NCBI RefSeq assembly: GCF_013201075.1
Contig: NZ_CP053708.1
Coordinates: 3,291,501-3,355,500, forward strand
Length of the DNA: 64,000 bases
Source of the DNA: Lichenicola cladoniae
GTDB lineage: Bacteria > Pseudomonadota > Alphaproteobacteria > Acetobacterales > Acetobacteraceae
Direction: 5' to 3'
Below, in pieces: positions 1 through 9,835 of the stretch (position 1 is its first letter; each line of letters begins with the position of its first letter). The notes under the pieces are model-generated. The model had not been told where the DNA came from and did not search any database. It saw only the letters and a list, made by a program, of their open reading frames with translations. Made by a program: the position numbers and the translations under genes.

Positions 1-941
1 TCGAGTTCCTCGATCACCTCGGCGATATCGGCGGTCGCGGTCCCAAGCTTGCCGACCACCACGCCCGCGGCCGCGTTGGCGATGTGCATCGATTGTTCCA
101 GCGACCGGCCGGAGGCGTAGGCCAGCGCCAACGTCGCGATCACCGTGTCGCCGGCGCCGGACAGGTCGAATATCTCTCGGGCCCGCGAGCGGACCGCATG
201 CACCGCGCCGGATCGCTCGACCAGCATCATGCCCTTCTCGGACCGGGTCGCCAGGATCGCATCGGCACCGGCGAGCCGCATCACCTGCTGCGCCGCCGCG
301 ACCACCTCGAGTTCCTCCTCGACCGGCAGTCCCGAGGCCGCGGCCAGCTCGCGCGCATTCGGCTTGATGCAGGTGGCGCCATGGTAACGCGCCACGTCCG
401 CCGATTTCGGGTCCACGAACACCGGGATGCCTTGCGCCCGGGCAAGCTGGATCGCGCGCGCAATGACCGGCTTGCCCAACGTGCCCTTGGCGTAGTCTGA
501 CAGCAGCAGCACGTCCGCCTGGCCTATCCAGACCTCGATGCCGGCGATCAGCGCGACCTGCTCGTCCGGCTGCAGGGCCAGGCGGCTCTCCTCGTCGGTC
601 CGCACCACCTGCTGGTGGGCTGCGATGAAGCGGGTCTTGCAGACCGTCGGACGCGCCCCGGTCGTCACCATGGCATCCTCGAGCCGAGGCTGCGCCGCCA
701 CCAGCCGGCGCAGGGTGGCGCCGGCCTCGTCGTCGCCGAGCAGCCCGATCAGGATCGCGCGTCCACCCAGCGACAGGATGTTGTTGGCGACATTGCCGAC
801 GCCGCCGGGCATCTCGCGGGTGCGGTTCAGCCGCAGCACCGGCACTGGCGCTTCCGGCGAGATCCGCTCCATGTCGCCATAGACGAACCGGTCCAGCATC
901 ACGTCGCCGACGCACAGCACGGTCAGGTGGGAGAAATCCAT
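1..941 (-). CDS. hldE: D-glycero-beta-D-manno-heptose-7-phosphate kinase (HldE/RfaE kinase domain), partial
   Basis: Reading from ATG at 941 down to the window edge gives about 313 residues of a PfkB-family sugar kinase. The opening segment (VGDVMLDRFVYGD), the GGVGNVANN segment near residue 45 and the PfkB signature DLSGAGDTVIATLALA near residue 265 (G-A-G-D with the catalytic Asp) are those of the HldE/RfaE kinase domain. The enzyme phosphorylates heptose-7-phosphate in ADP-heptose synthesis for the lipopolysaccharide inner core. The C-terminus, where bifunctional HldE carries a nucleotidyltransferase domain, lies outside the window, so HldE and a stand-alone RfaE1 cannot be told apart. The start is 10 bases below the gmk stop on the same strand, suggesting co-transcription. 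Confidence 0.87.
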   Translation of the reverse strand, partial: MDFSHLTVLCVGDVMLDRFVYGDMERISPEAPVPVLRLNRTREMPGGVGNVANNILSLGGRAILIGLLGDDEAGATLRRLVAAQPRLEDAMVTTGARPTVCKTRFIAAHQQVVRTDEESRLALQPDEQVALIAGIEVWIGQADVLLLSDYAKGTLGKPVIARAIQLARAQGIPVFVDPKSADVARYHGATCIKPNARELAAASGLPVEEELEVVAAAQQVMRLAGADAILATRSEKGMMLVERSGAVHAVRSRAREIFDLSGAGDTVIATLALAYASGRSLEQSMHIANAAAGVVVGKLGTATADIAEVIEEL

Positions 942-951
942 CCGTGCAGCC

Positions 952-1605
952 TTAGCCGAAGCCCTGAACCAGGTCCGCCATGCCGAGCTGCCGCGCAGTG
1001 GCGATCCGGGCGGCGTTCAGCACGGCGCGCGCATCGCGGATCGCGCGCTCCAGCACCTCGTTGACGATCACATGGTCGAATTCCCGCCAGTGCGCGATCT
1101 CGTCGCGGGCCGCCGCCATGCGCCGGGCGATCTCGGCGACATCGTCGGACGCGCGGGCACGCAGCCGGCTTTCCAGGATCGGCAGCGACGGCGGCAGAAC
1201 GAACAGGCTGACCACGTCGGCGGGCAGTGCCGCACGCAACTGGCGGTGCCCCTGCCAGTCGATGTCGAACACCATGTCGCGGCCGCCGGCGAGACAGGCC
1301 TCGACCGCCGCGCGCGGGGTGCCGTAGCCACGGCCGAACACCTCGGCCCATTCGAGCAGTTCGCCCGACTGCGCCATCGCCGCGAACTGGTCCCTGGTGC
1401 GGAAATAGTAGTGCACGCCCTCGACCTCGCCCGGACGCGACGCGCGCGTGGTGACACTGACTGAATGCATCAGCTCCGGCTCGGCGGCCCGGAGGGCGTT
1501 GGCGATGGTGCTCTTGCCGGCACCCGAAGGCGCCGAGATCACCAGGCAGAGGCCGCGTCTGCCGAGGCTGGAGCGGTGCGATCCCGGGTCTTGCGGCGGC
1601 GACAT
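952..1605 (-). CDS. gmk: Guanylate kinase
   Basis: This 217-residue protein converts GMP and ATP to GDP and ADP in the cytoplasm. The P-loop is SAPSGAGKST near residues 24-33. It is followed by the GMP-binding segment VTTRASRPGEVEGVHYYF and by the family motif FDIDWQGHRQL, where most members have IDxQG. Length is normal for the family. The roughly 15-residue N-terminal lead (SPPQDPGSHRSS) looks unstructured, and a later start is possible though no internal ATG precedes the P-loop. It is followed closely by hldE on the same strand. Confidence 0.95.
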   Translation of the reverse strand: MSPPQDPGSHRSSLGRRGLCLVISAPSGAGKSTIANALRAAEPELMHSVSVTTRASRPGEVEGVHYYFRTRDQFAAMAQSGELLEWAEVFGRGYGTPRAAVEACLAGGRDMVFDIDWQGHRQLRAALPADVVSLFVLPPSLPILESRLRARASDDVAEIARRMAAARDEIAHWREFDHVIVNEVLERAIRDARAVLNAARIATARQLGMADLVQGFG

Positions 1606-1700
1606 GAACAGTCCTCGGCTGGCCGACCAGGTTGTAGCAGGCCCGCGCCCGTCTGTGGAACAGGAGGTGGTTGTGGACGGCCGGCAGGTCGAGCGGACAA

Positions 1701-1735
1701 TTGGAAACAGATATCCCGTACGCTACATGTAACGC
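1701..1735 (+). promoter_or_regulatory. Putative promoter of the MazEF-type pair, possibly leaderless
   Basis: TTGGAA at 1701-1706 and TACATG at 1724-1729 are separated by 17 bases and resemble -35 and -10 elements. An 8-bp palindrome TACATGTA overlaps the -10. Transcription would begin at about the ATG at 1736, and no Shine-Dalgarno sequence precedes that ATG, which fits a leaderless message. The palindrome could be an autoregulatory operator for the antitoxin. This is inferred from sequence pattern only. Confidence 0.35.
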
Positions 1736-1963
1736 ATGACAGCAACTGGAACAGGTGCGGAGCGCGTGAGGCGCCGCCGCGACAAGCTAAGAGCAGCAGG
1801 GCTGAGGCCGGTACAGATCTGGGTTCCCGATACACGGGCGCCGGGGTTCGCGCTGGAGTGCGCGCGCCAGTCCCGGATCATTCGTGACGCCGAATTACAG
1901 GCGGGGCATACCGAATACGAATCCTGGTCCGCGGTGTCCGATATGGACGGCTGGACGGCGTGA
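1736..1963 (+). CDS. MazE-type antitoxin (DUF3018-like)
   Basis: A 75-residue protein with a basic N-terminus (ERVRRRRDKLRAAGLRPVQIWVPD) typical of the short antitoxin family paired with MazF toxins in Alphaproteobacteria. The basic N-terminal half would bind DNA, and the acidic C-terminal tail (YESWSAVSDMDGWTA) would wrap around the toxin. It overlaps the toxin gene by 4 bases (GTGA), implying translational coupling. The pair sits alone between gmk and leuA, each on the other strand. The family assignment rests on the N-terminal motif and the partner, not on a database search. Confidence 0.8.
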   Translation: MTATGTGAERVRRRRDKLRAAGLRPVQIWVPDTRAPGFALECARQSRIIRDAELQAGHTEYESWSAVSDMDGWTA

Positions 1964-2283
1964 GGCGTGGTGATCTGGTTACCGTAGCCTTGCAGGGAGA
2001 TCAGGGAAAACCCCGTCCTGCCCTGATCATACAGGGCGATCTCTTCCATGACCTGCACTCGGTCACGATCCTGCCGATCACCAGCATGCTTCTGGATGCG
2101 CCTTTGACACGCATCATGGTCCAGCCAAACGACCGGAACGGCCTGACCAAGCCATCTCAGATCATGGTCGACAAGCCGCAGACACCGGCGCGCATCAGGC
2201 TTGGCCCGGTATTCGGCGAACTTGACGATCTCACGATGATCGCCGTCAACCGGGCGGTTGCCCTGTTCTTCGGCCTGGCCTGA
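1960..2283 (+). CDS. MazF/PemK-family endoribonuclease toxin
   Basis: This 107-residue protein starts at a GTG that overlaps the antitoxin stop. The opening RRGDLVTVALQGDQGKPRPALIIQ is the MazF/CcdB-fold hallmark: RGDLV followed by a strand containing KPRPALI. The central TILPIT and the later KPSQIMVDK with GPVFGELDD also match the family. MazF toxins cleave mRNA at short sequence motifs when freed from the antitoxin. Length matches the family and no lesion is seen. The 3' end stops 7 bases before the convergent leuA stop. Confidence 0.88.
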   Translation: MRRGDLVTVALQGDQGKPRPALIIQGDLFHDLHSVTILPITSMLLDAPLTRIMVQPNDRNGLTKPSQIMVDKPQTPARIRLGPVFGELDDLTMIAVNRAVALFFGLA

Positions 2284-2289
2284 TAGAGC

Positions 2290-3864
<1,575 letters not shown>

Positions 3865-3899
3865 GGTGGCTCCGTGTCGTTCGTCCGGGCGTGTTCTGC

Positions 3900-4011
3900 G
3901 AGCTGGTGGCCGCGCAGGCCCGCTTGTCTGGTGCTGTCCGCCTCGACCCCCAAAGCGCGCCGGCGGAGCGATCCGCCAGCTCCTCGCTCAGGGGCTGTTA
4001 AGTCGAAGCAT
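3900..4011 (-). promoter_or_regulatory. Possible leuA attenuator with 7-codon leader peptide
   Basis: On the minus strand an ATG at 4011 opens a 7-codon frame, M-L-R-L-N-S-P, stopping at 3988, with two CTT leucine codons. A 9-bp stem with a TCGC loop follows at 3978-3959 (GCTGGCGGA pairing with TCCGCCGGC, one wobble). Its 5' arm overlaps GAGCTGG at 3982-3976, which can instead pair perfectly with CCAGCTC at 3906-3900. Mutually exclusive pairings behind a leucine-containing leader peptide suggest attenuation, which is known for leuA in Alphaproteobacteria. There is no good Shine-Dalgarno before the ATG and no T-run after the stem, so the call is tentative. The rest of 3865-4267 shows no gene. 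Confidence 0.3.
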
Positions 4012-4267
4012 CGCCGCAACGATGCCCGGGAGAGCCACGGCTGCGGTCGTCCGGCAGCCGGGCACGATCGATCCAGCGCTTAAAAAGATGCGGATCCTGC
4101 AGTCCGGAGGGGACGCTCGACATGCCATCAGGCGGTTTTAGCCGACACCGCGTTCTTTGCCAGCACAATCCGACACGTTGTCGTGCATGCCAGCCTGTCC
4201 GCACCGGCCAGCCACCCGGCAACACCATCTGTTACAGCGTCGGCCCTCCCCGAAAGCGGCCGGGAGC

Positions 4268-4273
4268 TATAAT
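4268..4273 (+). promoter_or_regulatory. Consensus -10 hexamer before the glycine-zipper lipoprotein gene
   Basis: A perfect TATAAT stands 21 bases before the ATG at 4295 and 39 before the preferred ATG at 4313. I see no convincing -35 at the usual distance; TTACAG at 4232 is too far away. It is notable because AT-rich hexamers are rare in this GC-rich sequence. Confidence 0.35.
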
Positions 4274-4312
4274 ATGTAATGAGACACCTCCGGAATGCAG
4301 GCTGACATCATC

Positions 4313-4864
4313 ATGCGCCCCTTGCCCCTTGCTTCCACGGCCCTCGCAGGCCTGTTCGCCCTGTCCGCTTGCGCGGTGGTCCCACCACCGGGTCCGACCA
4401 TCCTTGCGCAGCCCGGACAGGGAAAGAGCGCGCAGCAGTTCCAGGCCGAAGACGCACGCTGCCGGCAGGCAGCCGTGCAGGCGAACGGTGGGGTAACGCC
4501 ATCGCAGGCCGCGACCCAGAGCGGCATCGGCAGTGCGGCACTCGGCACGGTACTCGGTGCGGCAGCCGGCGCATTGCTAGGCGCCGCCGCCGGCGATCCG
4601 GCTGCGGGTGCCGCGATCGGCGCGGGTGGCGGGCTCCTGTTCGGCTCCGCCTCGGGCGCCGACAGCGCGCAACGGTCCGGCGCCGCGTTCCAGGGGAACT
4701 ACGACAACGCCTATGCCCAGTGCACCATCAGTTCCGGGAACATGATCGTTCAGCCGCAGGTGGTCGCGTACCAAGGCCCGGGTGGTTACGGCAGCTACGC
4801 GCCGGCCCTGACGCCGCCGCCGCCGCCGCCGCTGCCGCCCCCGGGCGAGGGCTACGGCTGGTAG
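4313..4864 (+). CDS. Glycine-zipper outer-membrane lipoprotein
   Basis: From the second ATG this is a 183-residue lipoprotein. Its signal peptide (MRPLPLASTALAGLFALSAC) ends in the lipobox LSAC, with the lipidated Cys at residue 20. Residues about 75-120 form a glycine zipper (GTVLGAAAGALLGAAAGDP and GAAIGAGGGLLFGSASG), a pattern of small membrane-embedded envelope proteins such as the SlyB/OmpA-associated type. Two cysteines elsewhere (DARCRQ, AQCTIS) may pair. The tail is a proline-rich run ending GEGYGW. An ATG at 4295 would add six residues before the signal peptide. Specific function is unknown. Confidence 0.75.
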   Translation: MRPLPLASTALAGLFALSACAVVPPPGPTILAQPGQGKSAQQFQAEDARCRQAAVQANGGVTPSQAATQSGIGSAALGTVLGAAAGALLGAAAGDPAAGAAIGAGGGLLFGSASGADSAQRSGAAFQGNYDNAYAQCTISSGNMIVQPQVVAYQGPGGYGSYAPALTPPPPPPLPPPGEGYGW

Positions 4865-4876
4865 GCCGGGCTGCGA

Positions 4877-5812
4877 TCAGCCGGAGAGACGGGTAAAGCC
4901 TCCCGCCGAGGAGGCGAAATAGCCGTCGATCGCCCGCGCCATGGCGGATGCGACCAGGGTGCGGTGCGATGACTGCCTGAGGGCCGCCTCGTCGAGCCGG
5001 TTCGACATGAAGCCCATCTCGACCAGCACGCTGGGAATATCGGCCGCCTTCAGGACAACGAAGCCGGCGTGACGCGACGGGTTGGTGAGCAGCCCGATCC
5101 GCGGCCTGAAGGCGGCAACCACGCTTCCCGCCATGTGCGCCGAGCCCGACCGGGTTTCCTGACGCACCAGGCTCGCCAGGATCCGCTGCACCTCGGGCGA
5201 CGTGCCGTGGAAGCGGGGGCCGGCGAAGCGATCGGCGCTGTTCTCGGTGCGCGCCAGGGCCGCGGTCTGCACGTCGGAGGCTCCGTCCGACAAGGTATAG
5301 ACGCTGGCACCGCGTACGCCGGGATCATGCAGCGCATCGGCATGCATCGAGACGAACAGGGCTGCCTGCTTGCCTTCGGCGATACCGACGCGGTCCTCGA
5401 GCGGGATGAACACATCGGTGCCGCGGGTCAGCGAGACGCGATACCGGCCGGTTGCCAGCAGCTGCCGCTGCAGCTCGGACGCAGCGGCTTCGGCGATGTG
5501 CTTCTCGTAGGTTCCGGAAATGCCGATGGCGCCGGGATCCTTGCCGCCATGCCCCGGGTCCAGCATCACCAGCGGCATCGGCTTCTGCGCCCGGCCGACG
5601 ATCGCCGGCGCCGCCACCGGAGCGTGATGGCCCGACCGGTGCATCGTATGCTCCGCCGCCGCCTGCGCCGCGCGCGGCGATAGCAGGCCCGCCCCGATCA
5701 GGCCGGCGCCGGACAAGGTTGCCGACAGCAGGCGCCGGCGATGCCGGTCGGGCTGCGGTTCGGTTGGCGGAACAACCGGCGGAACCGGCAACGAATCACC
5801 TCGCATGCGCAC
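4877..5812 (-). CDS. N-acetylmuramoyl-L-alanine amidase (Amidase_3)
   Basis: A 311-residue periplasmic amidase that cleaves the bond between N-acetylmuramic acid and L-alanine in peptidoglycan. It begins with a Tat-like signal (RHRRRLLSATLSGAGLIGAGLL, ending near AQA at residue 52). The zinc-site motifs are in order: LDPGHGGKDPGA near residue 84, the Glu in SGTYEKHI, SMHADA near residue 154, and the catalytic Glu in VLVEMGFMSN near residue 262. It lacks the AMIN domain of AmiC. It is divergent from rne; in many Alphaproteobacteria this amidase lies next to rne and a penicillin-binding protein. Confidence 0.9.
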   Translation of the reverse strand: MRMRGDSLPVPPVVPPTEPQPDRHRRRLLSATLSGAGLIGAGLLSPRAAQAAAEHTMHRSGHHAPVAAPAIVGRAQKPMPLVMLDPGHGGKDPGAIGISGTYEKHIAEAAASELQRQLLATGRYRVSLTRGTDVFIPLEDRVGIAEGKQAALFVSMHADALHDPGVRGASVYTLSDGASDVQTAALARTENSADRFAGPRFHGTSPEVQRILASLVRQETRSGSAHMAGSVVAAFRPRIGLLTNPSRHAGFVVLKAADIPSVLVEMGFMSNRLDEAALRQSSHRTLVASAMARAIDGYFASSAGGFTRLSG

Positions 5813-6490
5813 GGCCTTTGTTCGTGGTTACAAGCGTCTGCAGGCGACTGCTGACCTTGGCACTCAAGACGATAGCATAGAGGCTCGCGTCATTGCGACG
5901 ATCATGATCCTGCGCACTACCGGCGCTCCGGAAACACCTTGGCGAAGCGGCTTGCAGCAGCCGAAGTTTGTTGTCATCATCGAAGGGTGTGACGAGCGTG
6001 CTCGTTCTCGTGGAAGTTGCGTCTTCGGCGCGCTCCGTTGGAACTGGTTCTCGTCCGGCATTATGCCTTCCGCATGGAACGCGCGCCGATGGTCACCGGG
6101 AGCAGGTCTTCCGCGTCCGGCCCGGCAAGCGCCAAGATGCTCCCGCATATGCCGCGTCAGCCGGGACGATGTCATGTCGCAGCCCTGCACGGCCCTGTTA
6201 GCCCACAGCGGGTACCGTCCGGCATGCCGTGCGGCCCCCGCACCTCACGCCTAAGGACCGGATGATCGCCGCCATAGCCCCGAATCGGAACCAGGAATCA
6301 CCAATGGCCCTGCGCCATGCGGTATCCGCGGTGCCGTCGGCCAAGGCGTCGGACGCCCGTCAACTGCCCCCCATTGCCGCGCGCGCGACGCTCCCTCCTG
6401 TTTTCCTCGTCGTCCGGAGGCTAGGGCGCAACCGCCCGGCCGGACCCGGCGACTGGAGCGGTGCCCCGGCCCACCGGAGTTCCCTCTCTC
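5813..6490. other. Long amidase-rne intergenic region, likely rne 5' leader
   Basis: These 678 bases separate the divergent amidase and rne genes. The open frames that cross it have no family resemblance, no good ribosome binding site and mutually overlapping positions, so I see no gene. In other bacteria rne has a long 5' untranslated leader through which RNase E controls its own message, so the region plausibly holds the rne promoter and such a leader. I could not define a specific hairpin or promoter with confidence. Confidence 0.4.
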
Positions 6491-9400
6491 ATGACCAAGC
6501 GCATGCTGATCGACACGACACACGCGGAAGAAACCCGCGTCGTTGTGCTGGACGGTAACAGGCTCGAAGATTACGACGTCGAAACCTCGGCGAAGAAGCA
6601 GATCAAGGGCAATATCTACCTCGCCAAGATCGTCCGAATCGAGCCGAGCCTGCAGGCGGCGTTCGTGGAATACGGCGGCAACCGGCACGGCTTCCTCGCC
6701 TTCAGCGAGATCCATCCCGACTATTACCAGATCCCGGTTGCGGACCGCGAACGGCTGATCGCCCTCCAGGAGGAGGAAGCCCGCGCCGACGAGGCCCGCG
6801 CCGATCGCGAGGACGAGGCCGACGACGACAGCGGCGACGACACGACGGACCACGCCCCGTCCGGCAATCGCAGGTCCAGCGTCGATCCCTTTGCCGATCA
6901 GGCCGAGACCTTCGAGCCGTCATCGGACCAGCCCGACGACGAGAGCGAATTCGGCCCCGAGCCGGATGGCACCATCGCGCTCGCAGTGCAGGTCGAGACG
7001 GTCTACGCGGATGCCGATACCCACGCCGAGCATGCCGGCGCATCGGAGTCCGGCGCATCGGAGTCCGGCGCATCGGAGTCCGGCAACGCCGAGGACGGCA
7101 CGAACGACGCACCGGCCCGCGTATCGAACCGCTCCGCGCACGACCGCCAGCCGCGTCCCGAGCAGTCGGACGAGCCCGCCCCGGAAACGGTCGGTGGCGA
7201 GAACGGCGGCGACGATGACGGCCGCGCGCAACGCCGCACCGCCCGCTTCCTGCGCCAGTACAAGATCCAGGAGGTCATGCGCCGCCGGCAGATCCTGCTG
7301 ATCCAGGTCGTCAAGGAGGAGCGCGGCAACAAGGGCGCCGCCCTCACCACCTACGTGTCGCTGGCCGGCCGCTTCTGCGTGCTGATGCCCAATTCGCTGC
7401 GTGGCGGTGGCGTGTCCCGCAAGATCACCTCGGCCGCCGACCGCAAGCGCCTGAAGGACATCACCACCGAGCTGGAAATCCCGCGCGGCATGGCGATGAT
7501 CGTCCGCACCGCCGGCGCCCAGCGACCGAAGCCGGAAATCCGCCGCGACTGCGAATACCTGCTGCGGACCTGGGACGACATCCGTGAGACCACGCTGGAA
7601 TCCTCGGCGCCCTGCCTCGTCTACGAGGAAGCCAGCCTGATCAAGCGCGCGATCCGCGACGTCTATACCAAGGACATCGAGGAAATCGTCGTCGACGGCG
7701 AGCCTGGCTGGAAGGGCGCGCGCGAGTTCATGCGCACCCTGATGCCGGCGAACGCCAACAAGGTTAACCTCTGGCGCGACGAGAGCCAGCCGCTGTTCTC
7801 GCACTACCAGGTCGAGCACCATCTCGACGCGATGCTGCAGCCGACCGTGCAGCTTCGCTCGGGCGGCTACCTGGTGATCAACCAGACCGAGGCGCTGGTC
7901 GCGATCGACGTCAACTCCGGCCGCTCCACCCGCGAGCGCAGCATCGAGGAGACGGCGCTCCGCACCAACATGGAGGCCGCCGACGAGGTGGCCCGCCAGC
8001 TTCGCCTGCGCGACCTGGCCGGCCTCATCGTCATCGACTTCATCGATATGGAGGCGCGACGCAACAATGCCATGGTCGAGCGCCGCCTCAAGGACGCGCT
8101 GCGCAACGACCGCGCCCGCATCCAGGTCGGCTCGATCAGCCATTTCGGCCTGATGGAAATGTCGCGCCAGCGGCTGCGCCCGTCGCTTGCCGAAAGCAGC
8201 TTCGTGACCTGCGCGCATTGCGGCGGCAGCGGCTTCATGCGCGGCACCGAGAGCTCGGCGCTGCATGTGCTGCGTGCCATCGAGGAGGAAGCGGGCAAGC
8301 GGAAATCCGCCGAGATCCGCGTCCGTGTCGCCGCGTCGGTGGCGTTCTACGTGCTCAACCACAAGCGTGCCTGGCTGCAGGAGATCGAGACCCGCCATCA
8401 TCTGACGGTGCATCTGCTCGCGGACGACAGCCTGATCCCGCCGGCGCTCGAGATCGACAAGATCGGCACCTATGTCGGGCCACAGCTCGCCGCACCGGTC
8501 GAGCGTCCGGCTCCGGCGCCGGTCCAGGCAACTCGTATCCCGATCGCGGCGGCACCCCCGCCGGTGATGGCCGAAACCGAGGAAGGCTGGGACGACGAGC
8601 CCGTCCAGGCGCAGAAGCCGGTCGTCGCCCGCGTGGCCGACCAGGCCCAGCCGGCCCTGCCGGACGCGGCGGCATCGTCCGAAGGCCCGGTTGCCGCGGA
8701 CGGCGAGGACGAACACCGTCGCAAGCGCCGCCGCCGCCGCCGCCGTGGTGGCCGTCGCGAGGATGGATCGGTCATGCCCGAAGGCGCGGCACAGCCCGAG
8801 CTGGGCGGCAGCGACGAGGACGAGATGCCGGGTGAGACCGCCGATGCGGTCGCACCGACCCTACTTCCTGGGGAAACGCTGGCGTCGCCGTCGGTGTTCG
8901 AAGCGAGCGCGGCCGATGTGGCGCCGGTCGATGCCACCCGGGCTGCCGAACCCGGTCAGGACCCCGGACAGCGCGGTCGTCGCCGTCGTGGAGGCGGGCG
9001 CAATCGTCCCCGTCCGGACGGCAGCGATGCCGATGCCGGGCCTGCCGACCGTCAGGATGCGCAGGGGCAGGCGCCTCGCCCGTACAACGGTCCGACGCCG
9101 GCCGATCCGTTTGCAGGTAGCTACGACATCTTCGAACTGATGGAACGCGACGCTGACGAAGGCGTGGCCCTGGTGCCTAACCCATCGGCATCGGCGGCGT
9201 CCTACGCGCCGTCCAGCCCGATCCGTTCGCAGCCAATAGCGGAGACGACACCGGAGCCGACCCCGGCACCGGCACCGGCCGAGCCCGCACAGGAAGCGGC
9301 CGTGCCGGTACCGGAGCCGGTGGTGGACGCAATCGGAGAGGTCGAGCCGGTGGTTGCGCCGACATTGGACCTCGGTCCGGACGTCGCCGCGGATGCCAAG

Positions 9401-9694
9401 GCGCCGGCAACTCCGAAGGTGCGGAAGCCACGTGCCAGCCGGGCAAAAAAGGCTGCACCGGTCGAGGCGGTGACCCCGGATGCAACGGACCCGGCGGTCG
9501 AGCTGGCCGCCGAGCCCGAAGCCCCCCAGGTCGCGATCGCGCCGGAACCAGCGCCCGAAACGTCTGTGGCAGCACCGGAACCGGCGCCCGCAGCCGACGC
9601 TGTGAGCGTCGCGGATCCGAGCATCGTCCAGGCGAAGATCATCAGCAGCGATGCACCCGCGGCGAAGCCCCGGAGCGGCTGGTGGAAACGCTGA
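6491..9694 (+). CDS. rne: Ribonuclease E
   Basis: A 1067-residue RNase E, the main single-strand endoribonuclease and degradosome scaffold. The start is the ATG opening TKRMLIDTTHAEE. The S1 domain is split by an acidic, disordered insert at about residues 95-250 and resumes at QYKIQEVMRRRQILLIQV. Metal-binding aspartates lie in VAIDVNSG (about 473) and IVIDFIDM (about 515), and the zinc-link CAHCGGSG is near 576. The C-terminal third is disordered, with an arginine-rich RNA-binding stretch (KRRRRRRRGGRR, about 745) and alanine/proline-rich tracts. The final residues SGWWKR match the GWW motif that in Caulobacter RNase E binds polynucleotide phosphorylase. A short tandem repeat lies in the S1 insert. 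Confidence 0.96.
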   Translation: MTKRMLIDTTHAEETRVVVLDGNRLEDYDVETSAKKQIKGNIYLAKIVRIEPSLQAAFVEYGGNRHGFLAFSEIHPDYYQIPVADRERLIALQEEEARADEARADREDEADDDSGDDTTDHAPSGNRRSSVDPFADQAETFEPSSDQPDDESEFGPEPDGTIALAVQVETVYADADTHAEHAGASESGASESGASESGNAEDGTNDAPARVSNRSAHDRQPRPEQSDEPAPETVGGENGGDDDGRAQRRTARFLRQYKIQEVMRRRQILLIQVVKEERGNKGAALTTYVSLAGRFCVLMPNSLRGGGVSRKITSAADRKRLKDITTELEIPRGMAMIVRTAGAQRPKPEIRRDCEYLLRTWDDIRETTLESSAPCLVYEEASLIKRAIRDVYTKDIEEIVVDGEPGWKGAREFMRTLMPANANKVNLWRDESQPLFSHYQVEHHLDAMLQPTVQLRSGGYLVINQTEALVAIDVNSGRSTRERSIEETALRTNMEAADEVARQLRLRDLAGLIVIDFIDMEARRNNAMVERRLKDALRNDRARIQVGSISHFGLMEMSRQRLRPSLAESSFVTCAHCGGSGFMRGTESSALHVLRAIEEEAGKRKSAEIRVRVAASVAFYVLNHKRAWLQEIETRHHLTVHLLADDSLIPPALEIDKIGTYVGPQLAAPVERPAPAPVQATRIPIAAAPPPVMAETEEGWDDEPVQAQKPVVARVADQAQPALPDAAASSEGPVAADGEDEHRRKRRRRRRRGGRREDGSVMPEGAAQPELGGSDEDEMPGETADAVAPTLLPGETLASPSVFEASAADVAPVDATRAAEPGQDPGQRGRRRRGGGRNRPRPDGSDADAGPADRQDAQGQAPRPYNGPTPADPFAGSYDIFELMERDADEGVALVPNPSASAASYAPSSPIRSQPIAETTPEPTPAPAPAEPAQEAAVPVPEPVVDAIGEVEPVVAPTLDLGPDVAADAKAPATPKVRKPRASRAKKAAPVEAVTPDATDPAVELAAEPEAPQVAIAPEPAPETSVAAPEPAPAADAVSVADPSIVQAKIISSDAPAAKPRSGWWKR
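7040..7084 (+). repeat. Three 15-bp tandem repeats in the RNase E S1 insert
   Basis: Three identical copies of GCATCGGAGTCCGGC encode A-S-E-S-G three times. They lie in the acidic insert of the S1 domain, and the frame is kept whatever the copy number, so slippage would only change linker length. Confidence 0.9.
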
Positions 9695-9732
9695 CCATCT
9701 GACGGTCTTCCGGGCACTTCCGGGTCGCGTCA

Positions 9733-9762
9733 CCGCCTGCGGATCATCGATCCCGCAGGCGG
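9733..9762. terminator. Stem-loop after rne
   Basis: A perfect 10-bp inverted repeat, CCGCCTGCGG and CCGCAGGCGG, surrounds a 10-base loop, 38 bases past the rne stop and before the convergent membrane-protein gene. There is no T-run on either strand, so it could be a bidirectional Rho-assisted or structure-only terminator. Confidence 0.5.
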
Positions 9763-9835
9763 CCAGACCGACACGGAGGCGCCTGGCGGAACGTTTACCC
9801 CGGCCTGGTCGCAAGCATCCGGTATCGTGCGGTCG

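Noticed and set aside
5813-6490. Several short open frames between the amidase and rne genes
   Set aside because: They overlap each other on both strands, lack ribosome binding sites and resemble no family; the region reads as a leader and promoters.
6920-8716. Minus-strand open frame of 598 codons
   Set aside because: It lies wholly within rne on the opposite strand and has no recognisable motif.
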